Part shown: piece by piece, positions 7,413-13,010 of the stretch
Layout: each line of letters opens with the position of its first letter
How positions within the stretch are numbered: the first letter of the stretch is position 1
From: Halieaceae bacterium UBA3479
GTDB lineage: Bacteria > Pseudomonadota > Gammaproteobacteria > Pseudomonadales > Halieaceae
Assembly (NCBI GenBank): GCA_002377985.1
Contig: DFQW01000062.1
Span: 6,147 to 19,156 of the forward strand
Reading direction: 5' to 3'
Length of the DNA stretch: 13,010 nt
Program-made: the position numbers and the translations under genes
Notes under the pieces: model-generated
What the model was told of the DNA's origin: nothing
Database searches by the model: none
What the model saw: the letters and a program-made list of their open reading frames with translations, nothing else

Positions 7413-7589
7413 AGCCACTTTCGGTGACACGGGACTGTGATACAGCGCCCCTTGCACCGGTGGCCGTTTCTTTGGGCTTCGGGGTCTGCTTTGTAGCCAG
7501 TGTCACCCTCATTCTGATCCCTAACGGCGCCCCACTTCCCGGTTCGGCAGCCGGTTGCCATGGTTCATCTAACGGCAAATGGCTTCGAT
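7413..7589. other. Intergenic stretch with a long-range inverted repeat
   Basis: I find no convincing gene here. Short open frames exist on both strands (for example plus 7409-7591 and minus 7387-7578), but they overlap csaA and lack ribosome sites and family resemblance. GGTGACAC (7423-7430) is repeated inverted as GTGTCACC (7500-7507), with the palindrome CACCGGTG (7455-7462) between. The composition resembles dispersed intergenic repeats of some gammaproteobacteria, but I cannot confirm that from one copy. Confidence 0.35.
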
Positions 7590-7617
7590 AACAAAAAAAG
7601 CGCGCAGACTGCTTTAA
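7590..7617 (-). terminator. Probable terminator at the end of the sox operon
   Basis: Directly after the last stop codon the minus strand has AAAGC, a 9-base loop, then GCTTT running into an uninterrupted T7 (7599-7593). The stem is only about 5 bp, but the T-run is strong and the position fits the operon end. Confidence 0.45.
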
Positions 7618-8345
7618 GGCAAAAGCACGTGCTGCAGAAGCCGTTCAATATTTTCGTGGTGATCGGCCACGGATGCCAAAGAACTGCAGAGATTGGCCAT
7701 TGCCAGCGGCGGCCGATCAGCGCGCTCGTAACACGCCATCGCCGCGGCATGTGCGCCGACCCACTCTGCGAGTAGCGGCGGGCTCAGCGCGCCCGCCTCC
7801 GGCAAAAGCCGAAAATTGGCGAGGCTATGCAACGCCTTCAACAGCTTGGGTCCGATCATCTGCGGCGCAATAAACTGCGGGTCGGCCCGCTCGATAATTG
7901 ATTTGGAAAGATACTTGAGAAAGGGCAAAACCGGTGAGCTTTCGCTAAACCCCATGAACGCATTGTGCGGCGATAAATAGGCCCGCCAGCGCGCGTCTTC
8001 ATCTTTCTGAATCCAACATTCCTCGCCGAACACGGTGTGGGCGTCGATGGGAAGTTGCCAGGGGGCATGGAGGACGACCGTATCCGCGTCAATCCACACG
8101 GCCAACCCTCCTCGCTCGAGGAGCACCGACGTGATCCAGTCGAGACGCGCAAGATCAGCCAGTATTGGTGTGCGACCGGCGAGCTTCTTGCGCAAGTCCG
8201 GAGAGATCGTGTCAAACAGCTCATCACCGCTGACCCGATACTCATACCCGTGGAGATCCGCCCACTGGCGCACCGAGGTCATGCAACGCGCTATCCAAGC
8301 AGGCGTATCTGCCGGCGCTGACTGCAAAATCGTAATCGGACTCAT
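7614..8345 (-). CDS. DxD-type glycosyltransferase-like protein downstream of soxB
   Basis: A 243-residue protein resembling small GT-A type glycosyltransferases of the capsular-polysaccharide / OCH1-like group. The N-terminal part (ITILQSAPADTPAW, then SVRQWADLHGYEYRV) is typical of the nucleotide-sugar fold. The segment LADLARLDWITSVLLERGG is followed by WIDADTVVL, whose Asp86-Ala-Asp88 is the expected metal and nucleotide-sugar binding DxD motif. His128-Asn-Ala-Phe-Met-Gly could be part of the acceptor site. There is no signal peptide or membrane segment, so it should act in the cytoplasm. The ATG at 8345 is 16 bp after the soxB stop, and a weak terminator follows. It is therefore probably the last gene of the sox operon, although a sugar transferase has no known place in thiosulfate oxidation. 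Donor and acceptor are unknown, and a non-enzymatic relative is possible. Confidence 0.72.
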   Translation of the reverse strand: MSPITILQSAPADTPAWIARCMTSVRQWADLHGYEYRVSGDELFDTISPDLRKKLAGRTPILADLARLDWITSVLLERGGLAVWIDADTVVLHAPWQLPIDAHTVFGEECWIQKDEDARWRAYLSPHNAFMGFSESSPVLPFLKYLSKSIIERADPQFIAPQMIGPKLLKALHSLANFRLLPEAGALSPPLLAEWVGAHAAAMACYERADRPPLAMANLCSSLASVADHHENIERLLQHVLLP

Positions 8346-8361
8346 GCGGTGCTCTAAGACG

Positions 8362-10065
8362 TTAGGCGATACCCTGGTTATCAACCAGTCCCGACAGGTT
8401 TGGCTGATTCGGGATCGCTCCTCCCACCTTTCCTTCGCTGCGGAGCCAACGCGCCACCACATCCCAGATCGGCTCGCCGGCCTGTTGCTGCATGGACGCC
8501 CAACCCGCGACCTTGTAGGTCTTTCCCGCCTCAATCGGTTCGCCATTGAGACGCATGTTGGAGATCCGCGATCCGGCGGCGGCAAGCGGCGCCATGTCAT
8601 AAGACAATCCGCCAACACGCACCATATCGCCTCCCTGCTGATAGTAGGGGTCTGGATGGAACAGGTTGTCGGCAACATCCTCCAGCACCCGCTTCAGAAA
8701 CTCACCACTCATTTCTGTGAGCGTGACCGAGGGATAGGTGATTGCGACCTGCGCCATTAAATCTTCCATGGTCACGACCGAGCCGGGCAGCAGGGTCGTG
8801 CCCCAGCGAAAACCCGGTGACAGCGACACAGGGGCATCGAGTTCCGCCATCAACGCGTCGCAAATCAGCTGATCAAAGCTGCCATTGAAATTGCCGCGGC
8901 GATACAGAAGCGCATCTGTTTGTGCGAGGGGTTCGGCGAGCTGCGCTGCAAACGGCGCGCGAATGTCGGCAATGAGCTCTGCCATGGCAGCATCAGGGGG
9001 CAGGAGATCGGCGAATACGGGGAGTAATCGGTAGGACCAGTCGCGAATCCTGCCGTCGCGCACATCAAAGTCGAGCACACCGACAAATTTTCCGTTTGAA
9101 CCTGCATTGGTGACCAGGGTCGCGCCACCCGGATTCGCGACTTCGAGTGCTTCGGGGATAGCGTCATGGGTGTGGCCCCCCAGAATGGCATCGATGCCGC
9201 TCACTCTGGAGGCCAGTTTGATATCGGTATCAGCGCCGTTGTGCGACAGGAGCACCACCACCTGTGCGCCGGCGGCACGCACCTCCTCGACCTTTTCCTG
9301 TAACTCTCGCTCCTGAATGCCAAAGGTCCAGCCAGCGGTAAAGTGAGACGGATTCGCAATCGGCGTATAGGGGAATGCCTGCCCAATAATGGCCACAGGC
9401 ACCCCATTGATCTCCCGCAGCGTGTGGCTGGCAAAGACCGGATCGCCGAAATCCATATCCTTGACGTTGTGGGCCACAAAGTCGATGTGGCCGTCGAGAT
9501 CATTCTCGAGTATCTCCATAACGCGATCGCTGCCCAGGGTGAACTCCCAGTGCCCGGTCATCACGTCCACACCGAGCAACTTGCTCGCAGCGACCATGTC
9601 CTGCCCCTGAGTCCACAAAGCGGTGGCCGATCCCTGCCAGAGATCACCCCCATCGAGTAACAGCGCGCCGGGTCGATCCGCGCGCAGGCGCTTGATGAGC
9701 GTCGCAAGGTGCGCGAATCCGCCCACCTTGCCGAACTGCTCCGCCGCCGCGACATAATCGAGGTAGGTCATTGCGTGAGCAGTACTGGATCCCGACGGTA
9801 TGTTGAACCGTTTGAGAAATGACTCGCCCACGAGATGCGGCGGTCGATTCCGCGCCTCGTGCAAACCAATATTGACTGACGGCTCGCGATAATGAATGGG
9901 GAGGAGTTGGGCGTGCACATCGGTAATGTGCATCAGGTGCACATTACCTACGCGGGGTACCTGATACGCGTCGCCCACGGCATGCTGCGCGCGAAGCGAC
10001 GAGGGCAATACCAGTCCGGCAGCTGCACCGAGCGCCAGAAGCTTGTGAAATTCCCGTCTCTGCAT
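8362..10065 (-). CDS. soxB: Thiosulfohydrolase SoxB
   Basis: Periplasmic dimanganese enzyme of the Sox pathway, which hydrolyses the sulfonate from the SoxY-bound thiosulfate cysteine adduct and releases sulfate. The 567 residues fit the family, which is related to 5'-nucleotidases. A Tat signal peptide opens it (QRREFHKLLALGAAAGLVL, cleavage near residue 27). Metal-site motifs are ITDVHAQLLP (Asp49, His51), LLLDGGDLWQG (Asp138, Asp141), the SoxB-type TGHWEFT (170-176), LLSHNGADTD and GGHTHD. The C-terminal nucleotidase-like domain has YRRGNFNGSFDQ. An upstream in-frame reading to 10230 would lie inside soxX and push the Tat signal inward, so ATG 10065 is chosen; it lies 17 bp after the soxX stop. 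The Shine-Dalgarno site is weak, suggesting translational coupling. Tat export implies the metals are inserted in the cytoplasm. Confidence 0.97.
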   Translation of the reverse strand: MQRREFHKLLALGAAAGLVLPSSLRAQHAVGDAYQVPRVGNVHLMHITDVHAQLLPIHYREPSVNIGLHEARNRPPHLVGESFLKRFNIPSGSSTAHAMTYLDYVAAAEQFGKVGGFAHLATLIKRLRADRPGALLLDGGDLWQGSATALWTQGQDMVAASKLLGVDVMTGHWEFTLGSDRVMEILENDLDGHIDFVAHNVKDMDFGDPVFASHTLREINGVPVAIIGQAFPYTPIANPSHFTAGWTFGIQERELQEKVEEVRAAGAQVVVLLSHNGADTDIKLASRVSGIDAILGGHTHDAIPEALEVANPGGATLVTNAGSNGKFVGVLDFDVRDGRIRDWSYRLLPVFADLLPPDAAMAELIADIRAPFAAQLAEPLAQTDALLYRRGNFNGSFDQLICDALMAELDAPVSLSPGFRWGTTLLPGSVVTMEDLMAQVAITYPSVTLTEMSGEFLKRVLEDVADNLFHPDPYYQQGGDMVRVGGLSYDMAPLAAAGSRISNMRLNGEPIEAGKTYKVAGWASMQQQAGEPIWDVVARWLRSEGKVGGAIPNQPNLSGLVDNQGIA

Positions 10066-10082
10066 GCGAACGCTACGCCGCC

Positions 10083-10691
10083 CTACAAGTCTTGATTGAC
10101 AGGGGATGCCGGATCGAGCAGAAACGCCATGATGTCCTTGAGTTGCTGCTCTGTCAGAATCCCCTGCGCGCCAAATCGCGGCATATGCGAACACAGGTTG
10201 TAGGCATGGGTATCCCACAACTTGGTCCACGTATAGCGCAGCATGGGCTCGGACTGCCCGCGCGCACCATAACCCGTCAACGCGGGCCCTAAGGTACCGT
10301 AGGCCACCTCATCAGGCGCCAATTGATGGCAGGCATAACAATTGCCGCCGTTAGGCTGCGCGGGATCATCGCTGGACTGTAAGCCGCGTCCGTTGTCGGC
10401 GACCTCGGCGCCACGCTGCCAATCACCCAGAAAGTTGCCATCGGCAGGAAACACGACTGCGTCCAGACGTTGCTGGCGCAGCGTGGCAGCCAGAGCCGCG
10501 TCGGCGGGTTGTGTTCTCGACTGGTGGCAGGCTGCCTGCACCGCGTCCTGCTGCAGCCGGTCTACCGTGGCTTGACCATTATCAATAAAAGAACCTGCAA
10601 GGGCCGCATCGAGTTGCTCCGAGGACGCGACGCCCGACGACAACGTGAACGCGCTTATCAGGGCTATACCTGCGCCAAATAGAGGCCTCAT
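10083..10691 (-). CDS. soxX: Sulfur-oxidation monoheme cytochrome c SoxX
   Basis: Small cytochrome subunit of SoxAX, which oxidatively couples thiosulfate to the carrier cysteine of SoxY in the periplasm. It takes up the electrons on heme. The 202-residue precursor has a Sec signal peptide (MRPLFGAGIALISAFTL, cleavage near residue 23). A single heme-binding site NCYACH (Cys118, Cys121, His122) is followed by the expected axial Met170 in CSHMPRFG. GPALTGYGARG before it is typical of class I cytochromes. Two extra cysteines (55 and 167) could form a disulfide. The protein is longer than the shortest SoxX forms because of the region about 24-112 before the heme. The ATG at 10691 overlaps the soxA TGA (ATGA), so the two subunits are translationally coupled. 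A longer frame to 10871 lies inside soxA and is rejected. Confidence 0.94.
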   Translation of the reverse strand: MRPLFGAGIALISAFTLSSGVASSEQLDAALAGSFIDNGQATVDRLQQDAVQAACHQSRTQPADAALAATLRQQRLDAVVFPADGNFLGDWQRGAEVADNGRGLQSSDDPAQPNGGNCYACHQLAPDEVAYGTLGPALTGYGARGQSEPMLRYTWTKLWDTHAYNLCSHMPRFGAQGILTEQQLKDIMAFLLDPASPVNQDL

Positions 10692-11476
10692 CGCTTTAAC
10701 CCCGGCGCTGTCATTACGCCTCCTGCGGCGTTGACCGCCATATAGGTCTGTAGCGCGACACTGACCTCTGATCCCAGCTTGAGCCCGGGCCATCGCTGCT
10801 GACGGAAACAGTCCTGCAGACGCCAACCCATGGTGCGCACCAAACCCTCGGAGATGCGATAGGCGGGCCAACTACCGAACGCCTCCGCCGCCTCGTCGTG
10901 GTTGGTCAGGTTGGGCAGGGCTTGCAACCGGATACGCATGCCAGACTGCTCGTGACAGGTGGCACAGGAGAAGTCATGGGGTCCGGCGCGATAAAAGAAA
11001 ATTTCCTCGCCCAGGGCGTACATTGCTCTCTCTGATGGATGAGCCTGCTCGGGGGCGATGACAGCATCTTCTGACTCTGCGGCCAGCCACGTAACCAACG
11101 CCTCTAATTCCGTGCCCATATCTCCTCGCAACGAATAGGGTTTAGCGAGCAAAGCGTCGCGATCACGCCCTTGCAACTGTTGCATGCAGTAGAGAAGTCT
11201 CGACTCGATATCCATGACCGCATCAGTGTCTTCGAAATATCGAGGAAATCGCGCGTAGGCACCGGCGGTCACTCCCGGACCCAAGCCCAGGTCGCATCCC
11301 TCGAGCGACGCAGAGCGAGGGCCCTGAGGTTCGAACCACAGCGCTTCTCCTTCATCAATGACGAAAATGGCGGGGTTATCATCGCCCATCAAATCACGGT
11401 ACTCGTCAAAAATTCCGTCATCCGACAGCGCTGGCATCGCGAGAATCCCGATCAGCCAAGCCCATTTTTTTATCAT
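10688..11476 (-). CDS. soxA: L-cysteine S-thiosulfotransferase subunit SoxA, monoheme form
   Basis: Catalytic subunit of SoxAX, forming the SoxY-cysteine-S-thiosulfonate from thiosulfate. The 262-residue precursor starts with a short Sec signal (MIKKWAWLIGILAMPALS). Two cytochrome-like domains follow. The N-terminal one has lost its heme site: GCDLG (Cys61) and LLYCMQQ (Cys97) remain, which in known monoheme SoxA proteins form a disulfide. The C-terminal domain carries the active heme CATCH (Cys171, Cys174, His175). Cys223 in DCFRQQRWP is the conserved ligand that carries a persulfide in characterised enzymes. ATG at 11476 begins right before a run of A, with a G-rich stretch about 9 bases upstream. 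It is 33 bp after soxZ and overlaps soxX by 4 bp. The absence of a second CxxCH places it with monoheme rather than diheme SoxA. Confidence 0.95.
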   Translation of the reverse strand: MIKKWAWLIGILAMPALSDDGIFDEYRDLMGDDNPAIFVIDEGEALWFEPQGPRSASLEGCDLGLGPGVTAGAYARFPRYFEDTDAVMDIESRLLYCMQQLQGRDRDALLAKPYSLRGDMGTELEALVTWLAAESEDAVIAPEQAHPSERAMYALGEEIFFYRAGPHDFSCATCHEQSGMRIRLQALPNLTNHDEAAEAFGSWPAYRISEGLVRTMGWRLQDCFRQQRWPGLKLGSEVSVALQTYMAVNAAGGVMTAPGLKR

Positions 11477-11509
11477 TTTTTTCAGCCCCCCGAGCGTAAC
11501 GGCAAGCGT

Positions 11510-11818
11510 TCAACGGATAGTTGTTTCACCCTCACCCGTACCGCCCTGATTGTCTACCCACGTGACCTTAACAGTATCACCCGCTTCACCGCCCTTGAAC
11601 CGCACGCCCAAGAAAGGATTAGCCGAGACCGCGGCGCCCCAATAACCTTGCATCACCGTGCGTTCGCCATGAAAAACGGCTACCTCAGTAATAAAGTGAG
11701 CCGGGATGGAGGCACCCGACTGATCCTTGCGCATGCCCGTTTCCATGGGGTGGCGCATCAATGCCTTGACTTCGGTAATGCCGTCGGCCTGCTGTGCCCT
11801 TATTTTGATTCTGCTCAT
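11510..11818 (-). CDS. soxZ: Thiosulfate oxidation carrier complex protein SoxZ
   Basis: Partner of SoxY in the SoxYZ carrier; it shapes the binding surface for the other Sox enzymes. The 102-residue length is typical. The family features are RIKIRAQQADGITEVKALMRHPMETG at the N terminus (residues 3-28), then IPAHFITEVAVFHGERTVM and NPFLGVRFKGGEAGDTVKV. It has no signal peptide: SoxZ is exported as a folded complex with Tat-targeted SoxY, which agrees with the neighbours here. The start at 11818 is chosen over one at 11845 because AAGGAG lies 6 bases upstream and because the longer form would begin inside soxY. It is 10 bp behind the soxY stop. Confidence 0.96.
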   Translation of the reverse strand: MSRIKIRAQQADGITEVKALMRHPMETGMRKDQSGASIPAHFITEVAVFHGERTVMQGYWGAAVSANPFLGVRFKGGEAGDTVKVTWVDNQGGTGEGETTIR

Positions 11819-11828
11819 CTCCTTCTCC

Positions 11829-12302
11829 TTATCCGCCGCATCCACCGAGGGTCACTTTCGTTTCCCGCGACTGCATATACAGCTCTCCATCCGCCTCCAC
11901 TACCGCATATAAATTGCAGGTTTGCGCCACTTTCACGCGGGTTTCGATATACACCTCGGTATCCGGTGCAATATCGAAGACTGCGGCCATCGGATTGGGA
12001 TTCATCTCCACGAGAACCGATACCTTACTCACATTGGGGAGTGCCGCCGAATCGACCTCGATCCTGATGGGCACCACCGCGCCATTCTCCGCGATATCGG
12101 GCGTGGTAAATTGAATAGCGTCATGTACGGTAGGTGTGCCGCCGAGTCCCGCCAGCGCGGCGTCGATCCCGGTGGCAACAAAGGCTGCCTCGGGTCTCGC
12201 CCACGCCCAGACCCGCGCGGGGAGCGATACCGCCGCGCCCAAAAGCGCCGTCCATCCTAAAAAACGACGGCGGGATGTGCCCGATAAATCAGTCTGTTTC
12301 AT
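11829..12302 (-). CDS. soxY: Thiosulfate oxidation carrier protein SoxY
   Basis: The sulfur-carrier subunit: all pathway intermediates are bound to the C-terminal cysteine swinging arm. The sequence ends in the diagnostic VTLGGCGG, with Cys155 as carrier, in a 157-residue precursor. A strong Tat signal opens it (TSRRRFLGWTALLGAAVSL, cleavage near residue 34), which exports the SoxYZ pair. The immunoglobulin-like body has DAIQFTTPDIAENGAVVPI and VSKVSVLVEMNPNPMAAVF. A second cysteine, Cys129 in VAQTCNLYAVV, sits where other SoxY proteins I recall usually have Ser, Thr or another residue. It could form a disulfide or simply be buried. ATG 12302 has GGAGG 10 bases upstream and is only 2 bp after the soxD stop. 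A longer frame to 12413 lies inside soxD and is rejected. Confidence 0.96.
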   Translation of the reverse strand: MKQTDLSGTSRRRFLGWTALLGAAVSLPARVWAWARPEAAFVATGIDAALAGLGGTPTVHDAIQFTTPDIAENGAVVPIRIEVDSAALPNVSKVSVLVEMNPNPMAAVFDIAPDTEVYIETRVKVAQTCNLYAVVEADGELYMQSRETKVTLGGCGG

Positions 12303-12304
12303 GA

Positions 12305-13010
12305 TTAAGATTCCTCCCCTGCTTGATCTTGAGTTGCCGTGAGCCAGGCAACAATGGTTTGAAGTGTCTCTGCATCGACGCTGGGCATCGCGGGCATCGG
12401 GATACCACCCCACACTCCCGCGCCTCCGTTAACAATCTTTTGCTCCAGGTAGGTCGCATTTTCGGCGCCGGCGTAGCGGGCTCGAATCGCATCAAACCCG
12501 GGACCCACCAGCTGCCCCGCCATTTGATGGCAGCCGGTGCAACCCGACTGACCCAACAATGTTTCAGGCGGGGCGGCAACGGGGGCGGCGGCGACCTGAG
12601 TGGCTTCCTCGGGGGCGGTCCACAAGCCCGCGTAGGGACTCACACTCCTGACCTGCTCCGCCAAATTACCGTGGGCGTTCATCGCGTAATCGGGTAGCGA
12701 TGACGTCACGGTCAGATCAACATCGCAGTCCGCCTCACAAGTATCGCCATTGACATCCGGCTCACCGCGCAAAGACCACAGACCGTGGTCCTGTCGCATA
12801 CCGTTACGATTAGGCATCCGCGCCTGAACCTCGTCGATATTGGCATCCGATAACACTAGATCCTCATCGACGATGTAGCCGAGGTTGAGAATGTAGGCGA
12901 GCAATGCGTACACCTCATCGGGCGTCAGTGACTTGGGTGCGTTCCATGGCATCGCGCGATAGATGTAATCCCACAGGGTGGACAGGGTTGCCACTTTCAT
13001 CAGCGTCGTG
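12305..13010 (-). CDS. soxD: Sulfane dehydrogenase cytochrome subunit SoxD (5' end outside the window)
   Basis: Diheme cytochrome c partner of the molybdenum enzyme SoxC. Together they oxidise the sulfane sulfur left on SoxY and pass electrons to the respiratory chain. Only the C-terminal ~235 residues are present. The reading frame stays open through the right edge, so the Met at 13000 is internal, not the start. The visible part begins with the end of the first cytochrome domain (TLWDYIYRAMPW, then the conserved SLTPDEVYALLAYIL), including the Met expected to bind heme 1. A region with two cysteines (DTCEADC) and an Ala/Pro-rich linker follow. The second heme domain has CTGCH, GPGFDAIRARY and the Met-rich GGIPMPAMP. 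The first CxxCH must lie beyond the edge. soxC is expected further right, upstream in transcription. The stop is 2 bp before soxY. Confidence 0.93.
   Translation of the reverse strand, partial: TTLMKVATLSTLWDYIYRAMPWNAPKSLTPDEVYALLAYILNLGYIVDEDLVLSDANIDEVQARMPNRNGMRQDHGLWSLRGEPDVNGDTCEADCDVDLTVTSSLPDYAMNAHGNLAEQVRSVSPYAGLWTAPEEATQVAAAPVAAPPETLLGQSGCTGCHQMAGQLVGPGFDAIRARYAGAENATYLEQKIVNGGAGVWGGIPMPAMPSVDAETLQTIVAWLTATQDQAGEES

Noticed and set aside
7387..7578. Small minus-strand frame of 63 codons
   Set aside because: Overlaps the csaA 3' end antisense, basic low-complexity product, no ribosome site seen.
7409..7591. Small plus-strand frame with a TTG overlapping the csaA stop
   Set aside because: One hydrophobic stretch but no ribosome site, no known family, and an equally long frame on the opposite strand.
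10066..10230. N-terminal extension of SoxB by 55 residues
   Set aside because: It would overlap soxX and bury the Tat signal; the ATG at 10065 places the RR motif at the N terminus as expected.
11171..12067. 298-codon open frame on the plus strand across soxA, soxZ and soxY
   Set aside because: Antisense to three well-identified genes; composition (Arg, His, Pro, Leu rich) is typical of a shadow frame.
1..13010. CRISPR arrays, insertion sequences or transposases
   Set aside because: No regularly spaced repeats and no transposase or integrase motifs found on either strand.

Overview
The window looks like chromosomal DNA from a marine gammaproteobacterium. The reasons are a gamma-type uvrB and thrS, a tRNA with an encoded CCA end, moderately high GC, tightly packed genes, and a Sox thiosulfate-oxidation cluster in the order soxD-Y-Z-A-X-B. 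As I recall it, this is the order seen with soxC in the OM60/NOR5 (Halieaceae) group, for example Congregibacter. The lineage is an inference, not a database result.

Layout, left to right. Positions 1-179 hold no recognisable gene. A plus-strand gene (180-887) encodes an unknown protein with one membrane anchor and four cysteines. It runs tail to tail into thrS (minus, 923-2845). Behind thrS on the same strand are a 2-oxoglutarate/Fe(II) oxygenase of unknown substrate (2956-3900) and uvrB (4031-6049, GTG start). Between uvrB and the oxygenase gene lies a perfect 10-bp inverted repeat that overlaps a plausible promoter. Divergent from uvrB is a complete tRNA-Asn(GUU) gene (6175-6250) with its own promoter and a strong bidirectional terminator. 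The terminator also serves a minus-strand gene for a small secreted protein with an acidic tail (6307-6828). A csaA-like gene (plus, 7074-7412, TTG start) follows, then a ~200-bp gap with no convincing gene.

The right-hand 5.4 kb is one minus-strand gene train, transcribed from beyond the right edge: soxD (5' end cut by the window), soxY, soxZ, soxA, soxX, soxB, then a DxD-type glycosyltransferase-like gene. Gaps are 2-33 bp and soxA/soxX overlap by 4 bp, so it is very probably one operon ending near 7595. SoxYZ carries the sulfur intermediate on the SoxY C-terminal cysteine. SoxAX, c-type cytochromes, joins thiosulfate to it, and SoxB hydrolyses off sulfate. SoxCD, of which only SoxD is visible, oxidises the remaining sulfane sulfur. 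This predicts complete periplasmic oxidation of thiosulfate to sulfate, probably as an extra electron source for a heterotroph.

I see no insertion sequence, integrase, CRISPR array or clear mobile element. Nothing is clearly a new system. The most unusual points are the glycosyltransferase-like gene tied to soxB, a thrS not followed by infC, the operator-like repeat before the oxygenase gene, and the unassigned proteins.
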